A stretch of DNA of 52,397 nucleotides from Oscillospiraceae bacterium (GTDB lineage: Bacteria; Bacillota; Clostridia; Oscillospirales; Oscillospiraceae): contig JAFQNL010000040.1 of the NCBI GenBank assembly GCA_017395935.1, forward strand, positions 1 through 52,397, written 5' to 3'. Position numbers and translations under genes: made by a program. Below, in pieces: positions 32,551 through 43,161 of the stretch (positions within the stretch are counted from its first letter, which is position 1; each line of letters opens with the position of its first letter). The notes below the pieces were generated by a model. That model made no database searches and was not told the origin of the DNA. It saw only the letters and a program-made list of their open reading frames with translations.

Positions 32551-32760
32551 TCTTCCACATAATCCACACCCTTTTTCCTCTCTGTGGAAAAGCCCCGGAC
32601 TCTTTTTCTGACGGACCGGGGAAAGACTGTGGATATCTGCCCAACTTATGCACAGGGGCTGTGCAGGGCAAAATCCAGTGGTTTCAAGGCTTTTGCCCCT
32701 TTTTCCACAGTTTCCGCGTCCCCTACTGCTACTACTAATTTTATTAATATCTTCTTTCTT
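32551..32760 (+). other. oriC: Chromosomal origin oriC with DnaA boxes and DnaA-trio unwinding element
   Basis: The dnaA-dnaN gap carries TTATGCACA (32646-32654, exact), TTTTCCACA (32701-32709, exact to TTWTNCACA), its reverse at 32583-32591, and one-mismatch boxes at 32560-32568 and 32628-32636. After the last box come a GC block (about 32711-32722), then CTA-CTG-CTA-CTA-CTA (32723-32737), whose complement reads five DnaA-trios (3'-GAT/GAC-5'), then an A/T-rich stretch. Box, GC block and trios in that order match the bacterial basal unwinding system described for B. subtilis. Strand preference of the housekeeping genes also changes near here. Confidence 0.88.
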
Positions 32761-32782
32761 TATAAAGCGAACGGAGGTCAGT

Positions 32783-33928
32783 ATGAAATTTTCCTGCGAG
32801 AAGGCACTGCTGATGAACGCAATCAGCCAGGCTTCCAAGACGGTAGCCGTTAAGAGCTCGATTCCCGCTCTGGAGGGCCTGCTGCTGGAGGCCCTTGCCA
32901 ACGATCTGGTCCGGGTCACCGGCTATGATCTCAAAACCGGTATCCGGGCGCTGGTCCCGGCAGATATCCGGGAAACCGGCTCGCTGGTCCTGTCGGCCCG
33001 GCTCTTTGGCGAGATCATCCGGAAGATGCCCGACGATACCGTTTATATCACCACCGACGGCTTTACCGTCAATCTCCGCTGCGGACTCAGCGAGTTCAAT
33101 ATTCAGGCCATCGACGCCTCCGAGTATCCTGACCTGCCGGCGGTTGAGTATCTGAATACCTTTGAGATGAAGCAGGAAGACCTCCGGGATATGATTGAGC
33201 GTACCGGCTTTGCCATCTCTCAGAACGACGCCCGGCCGGTCCATACCGGCGCCCTGTTCGAGGTAGAGCCCACGGAAGAGGGAAAGCATAAGCTGACTAT
33301 GGTGGCTGTGGACGGCTACCGGCTGGCTCTGCGCCGGGAGGAGGTCATCCGGGTCCACGGGGCGAAAACCTTTAAGTTTGTGGTTCCCGGCTCGGCTCTG
33401 AAAGAGGTTAAGACCATTGTGGGCGCGATTGACGACTATGTGGAGGTTATTCAGGGCGAGCGGCATATTATGTTCAAGACCGGAGACGTGATTCTGGTCA
33501 CCCGCCGGCTGGAGGGCGAGTTCCTGAACTATAAGCAGGCCATTCCCTCCAACTCCTCGATCCGGGTCACCACCGATACCCGCCGGCTGATCCAGTCCAT
33601 TGAGCGCTGCTCTCTGATTATCAACGAGACCCAGAAGAGCCCCCTGCGCTGCACCTTTACTGACGGCTGTATCCAGATTAAGACCTCTACCGTACTGGGC
33701 AACGCCTACGACGAGTGCCCGGTGATCGGTAACGGCAACCAGCTGGAGATCGGCTTCAATAACCGCTATATGCTCGATGCCCTGAAGGCAGTTCCCGCCG
33801 CTACGGTGGATCTGTCTCTGAATACCGCTGTCTCCCCCTGTATTATTACCCGGGCCGAGGGCGTGGACGCCCCTCTGGACAGCTTTACCTATATGGTTCT
33901 GCCCGTCCGGCTGAGAGCGGGCAATTAA
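32783..33928 (+). CDS. dnaN: DNA polymerase III beta clamp
   Basis: A 381-residue sliding clamp that encircles DNA as a dimer and tethers the polymerase. The start [20 protein letters not shown] at 32783 follows ACGGAGGT. Three repeated clamp domains are visible, with the C-terminal hydrophobic-pocket sequence ending [12 protein letters not shown], the canonical tail with the M-x-P-x-R motif. The gene directly follows oriC and has only 13 bp to rlbA, so it heads the dnaN-rlbA-recF cluster. Confidence 0.96.
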   Translation: MKFSCEKALLMNAISQASKTVAVKSSIPALEGLLLEALANDLVRVTGYDLKTGIRALVPADIRETGSLVLSARLFGEIIRKMPDDTVYITTDGFTVNLRCGLSEFNIQAIDASEYPDLPAVEYLNTFEMKQEDLRDMIERTGFAISQNDARPVHTGALFEVEPTEEGKHKLTMVAVDGYRLALRREEVIRVHGAKTFKFVVPGSALKEVKTIVGAIDDYVEVIQGERHIMFKTGDVILVTRRLEGEFLNYKQAIPSNSSIRVTTDTRRLIQSIERCSLIINETQKSPLRCTFTDGCIQIKTSTVLGNAYDECPVIGNGNQLEIGFNNRYMLDALKAVPAATVDLSLNTAVSPCIITRAEGVDAPLDSFTYMVLPVRLRAGN

Positions 33929-33941
33929 GGAGAGTACTGCT

Positions 33942-34151
33942 ATGATCCGGAAAACCAAGATCAATACTGAATTTATTAAGCTGGACTCGCTGCTCAAGTA
34001 CGAAGGTATGGTAGAGACCGGCGGAGAGGCCAAGATCATCATTCAGGAAGGTGAGGTCAAGGTCAACGGCCAGGTCTGCACCATGCGGGGCAAGAAGATC
34101 CGTCCCGGCGACAAGGTGGAGCTGGACGGCGTGACGCTGGTCGTCGAATGA
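33942..34151 (+). CDS. rlbA: S4-domain RNA-binding protein RlbA (YaaA)
   Basis: A 69-residue protein made of a single S4 RNA-binding domain: [53 protein letters not shown]. It is the standard small gene between dnaN and recF in Firmicutes, linked to ribosome maturation. GGAG precedes the ATG. Its stop overlaps the recF start by 4 bp (ATGA). Confidence 0.93.
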   Translation: MIRKTKINTEFIKLDSLLKYEGMVETGGEAKIIIQEGEVKVNGQVCTMRGKKIRPGDKVELDGVTLVVE

Positions 34152-35251
34152 TTGCCCATCGACTGAAGCTGGAGGGCTTTCGCAACTATCGGCAGCTGGA
34201 CGTGAGCTTTCATCCGGGAGTCAATGTAATCGTGGGTGACAACGCCCAGGGCAAGACCAACCTGATAGAGGCCATCCGCTACTTCTCCTCCTGCCGGAGC
34301 CATCGGGCCCGGACAGACCGGGAGCTGATCGGCTTTGACCATGAGGCGGCCCGGATGGAGCTCTTTCTGGAGAGCCGGAACCGGGACTTTAAGCTGGAAG
34401 CCCAGCTTCGCCGGGGCCAGAGGCGGAGCGTCTGGTCCAACGGCGTCCGGCTCAAGAGCGCCGGTGAGCTGTCGGGTATTTTGAATACCGTCCTCTTCTG
34501 TCCGGAGGATCTCTCCCTCATCAAGGCCGGCGGCGCCGAGCGCCGGCGGTTTCTGGACGAGGCCATCAGTCAGCTCCGGCCCCGGTACGCCGAGGCCATT
34601 GCCGCCTATCGGCGCCTTCAGGAGCAGAAGACGAGGGTGCTCAAGGACTATCAGGATGACCCGGCCATGGTCTCTACGCTGGAGATCTACAGCCAGCAGA
34701 TGTGCCGGCTGGGAGCCCAGATTATCCATTACAGGACCTACTATCTGGATAAGCTCAACGAATTCGCCCCCCGTATTCACCGGGACTTCTCCGGCGGCCG
34801 GGAGGAGCTGGGTCTGAGCTATCAGACGGTGAGCACGGTAACCGATCCCCATCTTCCCCTCCCCCAGCTCTATGAGGCACTTTTGGAGCATATGGAGTCT
34901 CACAGGCGGGCAGAATGGGAGAGCAGAAGCTGTCTGTCCGGCCCACATAAGGATGATATTGCCGTGGAGATCAACGGCGTGTCCGCCCGGACCTTTGGCT
35001 CTCAGGGCCAGACCAGAACCGCCGCCCTCTCGCTCAAGCTGGCGGAACGGGAGATCGTCCGGGACGACCGGGAGGAATACCCGGTTTTGCTGCTGGATGA
35101 CGTGCTCTCCGAGCTGGATCCCCGGCGGCAGGAGTTCGTCCTCAACCGGATTGACCGGGGGCAGGTGTTCATCACCTGCTGCGAGGAGGAAAAGCAGGGC
35201 AGTCTCCGGGCAGGAAAGGTAATCCGGGTGGAGAACGGCCGGGCGATCTGA
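34148..35251 (+). CDS. recF: DNA replication and repair protein RecF
   Basis: A 367-residue SMC-like ATPase that helps load RecA at gaps. Walker A is [20 protein letters not shown], the signature region is [16 protein letters not shown], and Walker B is [19 protein letters not shown]. The middle holds the coiled region. It is translationally coupled to rlbA. Length is normal. Remnants of DNA-repair partners (recO, recR) are not in the window, as usual. Confidence 0.95.
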   Translation: MIAHRLKLEGFRNYRQLDVSFHPGVNVIVGDNAQGKTNLIEAIRYFSSCRSHRARTDRELIGFDHEAARMELFLESRNRDFKLEAQLRRGQRRSVWSNGVRLKSAGELSGILNTVLFCPEDLSLIKAGGAERRRFLDEAISQLRPRYAEAIAAYRRLQEQKTRVLKDYQDDPAMVSTLEIYSQQMCRLGAQIIHYRTYYLDKLNEFAPRIHRDFSGGREELGLSYQTVSTVTDPHLPLPQLYEALLEHMESHRRAEWESRSCLSGPHKDDIAVEINGVSARTFGSQGQTRTAALSLKLAEREIVRDDREEYPVLLLDDVLSELDPRRQEFVLNRIDRGQVFITCCEEEKQGSLRAGKVIRVENGRAI

Positions 35252-35306
35252 TCGCTTATCTGTCAGGGCGGCGTATCCATCCCCCCTCTTACAAGGAGCG
35301 TTTTTT

Positions 35307-35591
35307 ATGTATCTGCACCTCGGCCCGTCCACGGTGGTCCGTGACAGCGATATTATCGGTATCTTTGATCTGGATATTACCAGCCAGTCCTACCGGACCC
35401 GGCAGTATCTGAACCGGGCGGAAAAGGCCGGCCAGGTCATCGACGCGGCCGAGGAGCAGCTGCCTAAGAGCTTTGTCCTCTGTCAGCGGAAGGGAGAGGG
35501 GAGTCAGCGGGTCTATCTGGCCCAGCCCAATCCCGCCACGCTGGCCAAGCGAGCCCGGCAGGACAGAAGGATAACAGAAAAAGCCGTCTGA
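35307..35591 (+). CDS. remB: Extracellular matrix regulator RemB (DUF370 family)
   Basis: A 94-residue protein beginning MYLHLGPSTVVRDSDIIGIF. DUF370/RemB proteins are paralogues of the DNA-binding regulator RemA; in B. subtilis this gene (yaaB) sits between recF and gyrB, just as here. Basic residues late in the sequence (KRARQDRR) give it a positive tail. The C-terminal 25 residues extend past the core. AAGGAG lies 11 bases before the ATG. Its function outside Bacillus is not established. Confidence 0.88.
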   Translation: MYLHLGPSTVVRDSDIIGIFDLDITSQSYRTRQYLNRAEKAGQVIDAAEEQLPKSFVLCQRKGEGSQRVYLAQPNPATLAKRARQDRRITEKAV

Positions 35592-35725
35592 GCAGCGGAG
35601 GATATCCCTTATATTTCTCTCTTCCGTTCAGGGTCGGCCGGCCGGACCCCCCTTCGGCCCGCGGACCTTGCACGGAAGAAACCGGGAGGAGAGCTGCACC
35701 CCTCCCGCCCCTTATTTCAGGATAG

Positions 35726-37681
<1,956 letters not shown>

Positions 37682-37682
37682 T

Positions 37683-38762
37683 ATGGAAGAGAAACAGGTT
37701 ATCACTCCGTCTCTTTCCGGCGGAGAGAGAAAGCGGCTGGACTGGCTGGACGTGGCCAAGGGCCTTGGTATCTTTCTGGTGGTCTACGGCCACGCCAAGG
37801 CGCCCAGAAGCATTCTGGTCTATCTGTTCCATATGCCGCTGTTCTTCCTGCTCTCCGGCTTTGTCCACAACAGCCGGGACAGTCTGAAGGACTTCGTTCT
37901 GAAAAAGATCCGGTCCATCTATCTGCCTTATGTGGGCTGGAACACGATCTTTCTTATCCTGCGTACCCTGCCTAAGTTTTTCCGGGGAGAGGCCACGGAG
38001 AACTATCTCCGGCGGCAGCTGGAGCTCTGGCTGAAGGTGCTGCTGACAGTGGAGAAGGAGGGAGCCTATCTGGGAGCAACCTGGTTTTTGGGCGCCCTGT
38101 TCTCCGTCCAGATCCTGTACAAGCTCTTTGAGGTCTCGGTGAAGGAGGGCAGGTACAAGTATACCCTGCTCTTTCTCCTCTTCGCCCTGCCGGCTCTGTC
38201 CTCCTTCTATCTCCCGCTGCCCGGCTTTTTGAACCGGACGGTTATTCTGTCCATGTTCTATCCCATGGGACATCTTATGAGACGGAATTGGGAGCAGCTG
38301 AAGGACTGCTTCCACCCGGTAACCGGTCTCTGGGCCGCCCTGATCTTCTGGTGGCTGGGTCAGAGCACGAGAGCGAATATGGGAAGCAATGAATACAGTA
38401 ATATCGGACTCTTTCTAATCGCCGCCCTGCTGGGCAGCTACGCGGTGATCTGCCTGTCTATGGTCATTGGCCGGTGGCAGGAGGGGCCTGTTCTCGGGCT
38501 GAAGAAGGTCTGCTCCCTCTTTGGAAGAGGCAGTCTGGATATTGTAATCTGGCATTTCGTCCTCTTTCGTCTGGTCTCCGGCCTGCAGTTCTGGCTGGAG
38601 GGCAAATCGGTGCTCAACGCGCTGGGCGTCAAGGTCTATGAGGCCGGAAACGGCTGGTGGCTGGCCTATCTGGCAGTCGGTCTCTTCGGGTCGCTGGCAC
38701 TGGCCAGGCTGCTGCGGGCCGGGCCCTGGGGCAGGGCGCTGAAGAAGATCCACCTGGTGTAA
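37683..38762 (+). CDS. Acyltransferase family 3 membrane protein inserted between gyrB and gyrA
   Basis: A 359-residue protein with about ten membrane helices and the acyltransferase-3 architecture. The N-terminal RLDWLDVAKGLGIFLVVYGH with the catalytic-type histidine is characteristic, followed by LVYLFHMPLFFLLSGF and a conserved Arg-containing loop. Members acylate cell-surface glycans or other exported molecules. It starts one base after the gyrB stop with no convincing ribosome site, so it is probably translated by coupling. Its C-terminus is basic (GRALKKIHLV). Codon use is like its neighbours, so no sign of very recent transfer. Substrate unknown. Confidence 0.82.
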   Translation: MEEKQVITPSLSGGERKRLDWLDVAKGLGIFLVVYGHAKAPRSILVYLFHMPLFFLLSGFVHNSRDSLKDFVLKKIRSIYLPYVGWNTIFLILRTLPKFFRGEATENYLRRQLELWLKVLLTVEKEGAYLGATWFLGALFSVQILYKLFEVSVKEGRYKYTLLFLLFALPALSSFYLPLPGFLNRTVILSMFYPMGHLMRRNWEQLKDCFHPVTGLWAALIFWWLGQSTRANMGSNEYSNIGLFLIAALLGSYAVICLSMVIGRWQEGPVLGLKKVCSLFGRGSLDIVIWHFVLFRLVSGLQFWLEGKSVLNALGVKVYEAGNGWWLAYLAVGLFGSLALARLLRAGPWGRALKKIHLV

Positions 38763-38797
38763 GGCAAGGATCCTGTCTGTGATCTCAGGAGGTCAAT

Positions 38798-38857
38798 ATG
38801 AATCGTATCCCTCTCTCCGGCGGCTGCGGCCGTCCGGATCTGTACAAAGTCAATTAA
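38798..38857 (+). CDS. Candidate 18-residue upstream peptide coupled to gyrA
   Basis: CAGGAGGT precedes an ATG at 38798 that opens a 19-codon frame (MNRIPLSGGCGRPDLYKVN) ending at TAA 38857. The stop overlaps the GGAGG ribosome site of gyrA (TTAAGGAGG), a typical arrangement for translational coupling. The peptide has no known relative I can recall. It is either a leader peptide setting gyrA expression or a fortuitous ORF with a strong ribosome site. Confidence 0.4.
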   Translation: MNRIPLSGGCGRPDLYKVN

Positions 38858-38872
38858 GGAGGCGGCGCGGTG

Positions 38873-41368
38873 ATGGCTAAGAAACCCAGTTACGATCCGG
38901 AGGAAATCCGTTATCCGGATCAGATTATTGTCTCCTCCCCTCTGGTCCCCGAGATGGAGCAGAGCTATATTGAGTACGCCATGAGCGTTATCGTGGGCCG
39001 TGCTCTTCCCGACGTTCGGGACGGCCTTAAGCCGGTCCATCGCCGGATCCTCTACGCCATGTATGAGGACAATCTCACCCATGACCGTCCCTTTAAGAAG
39101 TCGGCCACCTGCGTGGGCGACGTGCTGGGCCGGTACCATCCCCATGGTGACGCCTCCGTTTATGACGCCATGGTCCGTCTGGCTCAGGACTTCTCCATGC
39201 GCTATCCTCTGGTGGATGGCCATGGTAACTTTGGCTCCATCGACGGCGATCCCCCCGCCGCCTACCGTTATACCGAGGCCCGTATGTCCCGGATCTCGGA
39301 CGAGATGCTCCGGGATATCGAGAAGGAGACGGTGGATTGGGACCCCAACTTTGACGAGAGCCGGAAGGAGCCCAGGGTCCTTCCCTCCCGGTTTCCCAAT
39401 CTGCTGGTCAACGGCTCCTCCGGTATTGCCGTAGGTATGGCCACCAATATCCCCCCTCATAACCTGACCGAGGTAATCAATGCGGCCATCTGCGTGCTGG
39501 ACGATCCCGAGGCCACGCTGGGCGATCTCATGGAGCACGTTCAGGGCCCCGATTTCCCCACCCGGGGCATTATTATGGGCAGAGCCGGTATCCGGGCCGC
39601 CTACGCCACCGGCCGGGGCAAGATCACCGTCCGGGCCAGACATGAGTTCGAGGAGTTCGGCAAGGACCGGACCCGGATCATTATTACCGAGCTGCCCTAT
39701 CAGGTCAATAAGCGGATGCTGATCAAGAATATGGCCGAGCAGGTAGAGGACAAGCGTCTGGAAGGAATCTCCGATCTCCGGGACGAGTCCGACCGGAACG
39801 GTATGCGGATTGTAATCGAGCTGAAGCGGGACGCCAACGCTCAGGTGGTGCTCAACCGGCTGTTTAACCAGACTCAGCTCCAGACCACCTTTGCCATCAA
39901 TATGCTGGCTCTGGTGGACAACCAGTCCCAGCCCCGGATCCTCTCTCTCCGGCATATTCTGGACGAGTATATCTCCTTCCAGGAGGAGATTATCCTCCGC
40001 CGGACCAGATTCGACCTGCGAAAGGCAGAGGAGCGGTCCCATCTGCTTCAGGGTCTGCTGATCGCCCAGGAGAATATTGACGAGGTAATCCGGATTATCC
40101 GCTCCTCCTATGACAAGGCCAAGGAGAATCTGATGGAACGCTTTGGCCTGTCCGACGTTCAGGCTCAGGCCATTCTGGATATGCAGCTCAAGCGGCTGCA
40201 GGGTCTGGAGCGGGAGAAGCTGGAGAAGGAGTTTGAGGAGCTGCAGGAGAAGATCCGTTACTTCCAGCGGCTGCTGTCCGATCATGATCTGCTCCGTGAG
40301 ACCCTGAAGGGCGAGCTGATCGCCATTCGGGACAGATTCGGAGACAAGCGGGTGACCGAGATTCAGGACGTGGAAGACGAGATTGATATCGAGGACCTGA
40401 TCGAAGAGGAACAGTGCGTCTTTACGCTCTCCCACGCCGGCTACATCAAGCGTACTCCCGCCTCCGCCTACCGGGCTCAGCGCCGGGGCGGCAAGGGCGT
40501 GACCGCTCAGAACCTCCGGGAGGAGGACTATGTGGTCAGCCTCTTTACCTGCTCTACCCATGACTTTATCCTCTTCTTCACCAATTACGGCCGGGTCCAC
40601 CGCCGGAAGGGATATCAGATTCCGGAGTCAGCCCGTGTAGCCCGGGGCACCAATCTGGTCAATATCCTGCCGCTGGAGCCGGGAGAAAAGGTGACAACGA
40701 TGATCCACTGCCGGGAGTTCCGGGAGGATACCTTCTTCGTTCTGGCCACCAGAAACGGCACCGTTAAGCGGATCACCACCTCCTGTATCAATACCGCCCG
40801 TAAGGCCGGTATCCGGGCCATTACGCTGGACGAGGGAGATGAGCTGATTGCCGCCCGCTACTCCTGCGGCAGCGACAATGTAATGCTGGCCACCCATGAG
40901 GGCATGAGTATCTGCTTTGCCGAGGAGGATATCCGCTGCATGGGCCGGGACGCTGTGGGCGTCCGGGGCATTAAGCTCAGAGGAGAGGACTATGTGGTTG
41001 GCTGCGAGATTGCCAGCCACGGCGAGGCCCTCTTTACCGTTACCGAGCGGGGCTATGGCAAGCGGACGCTGGTGGAGGAATACTCCCTCCAGAACCGGGG
41101 CGGCTATGGCATGAAGAACTATAATATTACCTCCAAGACCGGCAGAGTAGTGGGTACCGCCATTGTGGATCCCACCGATGACGTGCTGATTATCTCCGAT
41201 GACGGTACAATTATCCGTACCCCCGCCGCGGATATCAGTATGTATTCCCGGGTCACTCAGGGTGTCCGGGTCATGAGTCTGGCCGAAGGGGTGCAGGTAA
41301 TCTCTCTGGCCAAGAGCCGGGACTATATCTCCGAGCTGAGCGAAGAGAGAGCGGAGACCGGAGAATAA
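38873..41368 (+). CDS. gyrA: DNA gyrase subunit A
   Basis: An 831-residue DNA-cleaving subunit, starting [25 protein letters not shown] sits 10 bases before the ATG. The breakage-reunion domain includes the winged helix with [20 protein letters not shown] and the catalytic tyrosine in [18 protein letters not shown]. The C-terminal beta-pinwheel has six repeats with a GyrA-box-like [11 protein letters not shown]. The residue equivalent to E. coli Ser83, a site of quinolone contact, reads Ala (GDASVYD), while the Asp87 equivalent is kept. Ala there is also the natural state in some other bacteria. Confidence 0.96.
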   Translation: MAKKPSYDPEEIRYPDQIIVSSPLVPEMEQSYIEYAMSVIVGRALPDVRDGLKPVHRRILYAMYEDNLTHDRPFKKSATCVGDVLGRYHPHGDASVYDAMVRLAQDFSMRYPLVDGHGNFGSIDGDPPAAYRYTEARMSRISDEMLRDIEKETVDWDPNFDESRKEPRVLPSRFPNLLVNGSSGIAVGMATNIPPHNLTEVINAAICVLDDPEATLGDLMEHVQGPDFPTRGIIMGRAGIRAAYATGRGKITVRARHEFEEFGKDRTRIIITELPYQVNKRMLIKNMAEQVEDKRLEGISDLRDESDRNGMRIVIELKRDANAQVVLNRLFNQTQLQTTFAINMLALVDNQSQPRILSLRHILDEYISFQEEIILRRTRFDLRKAEERSHLLQGLLIAQENIDEVIRIIRSSYDKAKENLMERFGLSDVQAQAILDMQLKRLQGLEREKLEKEFEELQEKIRYFQRLLSDHDLLRETLKGELIAIRDRFGDKRVTEIQDVEDEIDIEDLIEEEQCVFTLSHAGYIKRTPASAYRAQRRGGKGVTAQNLREEDYVVSLFTCSTHDFILFFTNYGRVHRRKGYQIPESARVARGTNLVNILPLEPGEKVTTMIHCREFREDTFFVLATRNGTVKRITTSCINTARKAGIRAITLDEGDELIAARYSCGSDNVMLATHEGMSICFAEEDIRCMGRDAVGVRGIKLRGEDYVVGCEIASHGEALFTVTERGYGKRTLVEEYSLQNRGGYGMKNYNITSKTGRVVGTAIVDPTDDVLIISDDGTIIRTPAADISMYSRVTQGVRVMSLAEGVQVISLAKSRDYISELSEERAETGE

Positions 41369-41401
41369 ACCGGCCGGTCAGCCGAAACAAACAAGCAACT
41401 T

Positions 41402-41459
41402 GATCCGCCCCCTTTCGGGGCGGATCTGGCTTAAGAGGGGGGAAAGAGCTTCCCCCTCT
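41402..41459 (+). terminator. Two hairpins after gyrA
   Basis: GATCCGCCCC (41402-41411) pairs with GGGGCGGATC (41417-41426); then AGAGGGGG (41434-41441) pairs with CCCCCTCT (41452-41459), followed by CTTTATC. T tracts are weak, so partial read-through to rnhA is likely. Confidence 0.55.
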
Positions 41460-41489
41460 CTTTATCCGGCCAGGAAAGGCAGAGATACT

Positions 41490-41927
41490 ATGAAAACCGT
41501 TACCCTGTATACAGACGGCGCCTGCTCCGGCAATCCCGGTCCCGGGGGCTGGGCGGCCATTCTGATCTACGGATCCTATCAAAAAGAACTCAGCGGCGGT
41601 GAGGCGCGGACCACCAATAACCGGATGGAGCTGACCGGCGTGATCCGGGGTCTGGAGACGCTGAATCAGCCCTGTGTGGTGGAGCTGTATTCCGACTCCA
41701 AATATGTGATCGACGCGCTGGAAAAGGGCTGGGCCCGGGGCTGGCAGGCCAGAGGCTGGATCAAGAGCGATAAAAAGCCGGCGCTGAACCCTGACCTGTG
41801 GCAGCGGCTGCTGGAGCTGTGCGATTACCACACAGTCAACCTCCACTGGGTCAAGGGCCATGCCAGCAACCCAATGAACAACCGCTGTGACGAGCTGGCG
41901 GTGGCTGAGTGGAAGAAGTTCCGGTAA
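41490..41927 (+). CDS. rnhA: Ribonuclease HI
   Basis: A 145-residue enzyme that cuts RNA in RNA-DNA hybrids. ATG 41490 has AGGAAAGG upstream. The four catalytic carboxylates are in [17 protein letters not shown] (Asp), [14 protein letters not shown] (Glu), [12 protein letters not shown] (Asp) and NNRCDELA (Asp); HWVKGHASN holds the catalytic histidine. The last 50 bases of coding sequence before GTGGCTGAG (41852-41901) are repeated exactly at 42070-42119, downstream of the stop. Confidence 0.95.
   Translation: MKTVTLYTDGACSGNPGPGGWAAILIYGSYQKELSGGEARTTNNRMELTGVIRGLETLNQPCVVELYSDSKYVIDALEKGWARGWQARGWIKSDKKPALNPDLWQRLLELCDYHTVNLHWVKGHASNPMNNRCDELAVAEWKKFR
41852..41901 (+). repeat. 50-bp perfect direct repeat, copy inside rnhA
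   Basis: This 50-bp segment codes for the [16 protein letters not shown] part of RNase HI and is identical to 42070-42119, which lies 168 bp beyond. The gene copy is intact. Confidence 0.95.
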
Positions 41928-41971
41928 AAGAGGCCCTTGACCCAGATCGGGCCCAGTGGCCCGTCACAAGA

Positions 41972-42066
41972 GTTTTTCCGGCGGAAAAACCTTGAACAGC
42001 TCCGAATTGAGTTCGGAGCTGTTGGTTCAATAGAGGGGCCCCCGAAAAGTCGGAGACTTTTTGGGG
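41972..42066. repeat. Cluster of palindromes between the two rnhA repeats
   Basis: Three hairpins lie in 95 bp: GTTTTTCCG/CGGAAAAAC (41972-41980, 41982-41990), ACAGCTCCGAA/TTCGGAGCTGT (41996-42006, 42012-42022) and CCCCGAAAAGTC/GACTTTTTGGGG (42040-42051, 42055-42066; one G-U pair). A fourth, GCTCTCCC/GGGAGAGC, is at 42143-42161 beyond the repeat. The pattern resembles a small palindromic mobile element. No coding sequence is evident in 41928-42190. Confidence 0.7.
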
Positions 42067-42069
42067 AGA

Positions 42070-42119
42070 CAAGGGCCATGCCAGCAACCCAATGAACAAC
42101 CGCTGTGACGAGCTGGCGG
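42070..42119 (+). repeat. 50-bp perfect direct repeat, copy downstream of rnhA
   Basis: Identical to 41852-41901. It is flanked upstream by the palindrome cluster and followed by CGAAGCCGACTGAGAGGG and a CTCTCCC hairpin, a sequence type I associate with dispersed repeats in gut Clostridia (recollection, not searched). Confidence 0.95.
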
Positions 42120-42196
42120 CGAAGCCGACTGAGAGGGACTTGGCTCTCCCAAAGGGAGAGCTAAGACTACTGCAATCGAATGTATGGATATAAAAA

Positions 42197-42226
42197 ATGG
42201 AGCGCATCGGTATTGATACGCTCCAT
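42197..42226 (-). terminator. Terminator of the rpmH-rnpA-yidD-yidC-jag operon
   Basis: On the minus strand ATGGAGCGTATC (42226-42215) pairs with GATGCGCTCCAT (42208-42197; one mismatch or wobble), followed by T5-6. Confidence 0.85.
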
Positions 42227-42270
42227 TAACTGTTTTACGGACACCTGCTCGAAGATACGTCCTTTTCTTA

Positions 42271-43149
42271 TTACTTGTTGTAGGCCACTACAATGCGGCG
42301 ATTGGGCTCAGTGCCGGTGGAATAGGTGGAGATATTGGGATGATACTCCTGAAGCTCTGCGTGGATTACATGGCGCTCATAGGCGTTCATGGGCTCCAGC
42401 ATCATATTCCGGCGGTACTTGACAGCCTTGCCGGCGGTCTTCCGGGCCAGACGCTGGAGGGATTCCTCCCGCTTGGCACGGTAGTTCTCACAGTCTACAT
42501 GGACCCGAACCCGCTTATTCTGGCCGTGGTTCATGGCGTAGTTGGTCAGCTGCTGAATGGCGTCCAGCGTCTCGCCCCGGCGGCCAATCAGAGCGCCCAG
42601 ATCCTCGCCTTCCAGCTTAACGTCATAGGTACCCTCTTCATTGACGGTAATGACGGGAGTGGCCTCCACGTCCAGATGGGCCATCAGGCCGGTGAGAAAG
42701 GCGGCGATATCGCCGGTCCGGTCGACAGCGGCCTTCTTCTCCTCGGTCCCGTGGGCCTCGGCAGCCTTTGCCTCAGGGGCGGGAGCGGCCTTCTCTGCCT
42801 TGGGAGCGGACTCCTTCTTGGGGGCCTGCTTTTTGGCCTTGGGTGCCTTCTCGCGCTTGGGAGGCGTCTGCTTCTTCTCCTCGGCCTGAGGGGCTTTGGG
42901 AGCGGGGACAGCTTCCTTTACCGGCTGGACTGGCTGTTCCGGCTGAACTGCGGGCTCAGCCTTGACCTCGTCGGGAGCCTCGTAGCTGACCCGGACCTTG
43001 GCAGGGCAGGAGCCGATGCCCAGAAAACCGGTCTTGGCCCGGTTGATGATCTCAACGGAGACGTCATCCCGGTCCATGCCGAGCTGCTCAAGAGCGGCGG
43101 CAATGGCCAGATCTTCCGTCTTACCGGTGGTCTCAATAAACTTGATCAT
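42271..43149 (-). CDS. jag: Jag/KhpB RNA-binding protein
   Basis: A 292-residue RNA-binding protein. The ATG at 43149 follows AAGGAG. The Jag-N domain (MIKFIETTGKTEDLAIAAAL to about 50) has the FLGIG turn. Residues about 60-145 form a long Lys/Ala/Pro/Glu-rich linker, then come a KH domain with the LGALIGRRGETLDAIQQL motif and a C-terminal R3H domain (NAYERHVIHAELQEYHPNIS). KhpB pairs with KhpA and affects cell-division and envelope-related transcripts. It is last in the rpmH operon, just after yidC, its standard place. Confidence 0.93.
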   Translation of the reverse strand: MIKFIETTGKTEDLAIAAALEQLGMDRDDVSVEIINRAKTGFLGIGSCPAKVRVSYEAPDEVKAEPAVQPEQPVQPVKEAVPAPKAPQAEEKKQTPPKREKAPKAKKQAPKKESAPKAEKAAPAPEAKAAEAHGTEEKKAAVDRTGDIAAFLTGLMAHLDVEATPVITVNEEGTYDVKLEGEDLGALIGRRGETLDAIQQLTNYAMNHGQNKRVRVHVDCENYRAKREESLQRLARKTAGKAVKYRRNMMLEPMNAYERHVIHAELQEYHPNISTYSTGTEPNRRIVVAYNK

Positions 43150-43161
43150 GGGTATCACTCC

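Noticed and set aside
41851-42207. 118-codon minus-strand frame across the rnhA duplication
   Set aside because: It spans both direct repeats and the palindromes, has no ribosome site, and repeats itself only because the DNA does.
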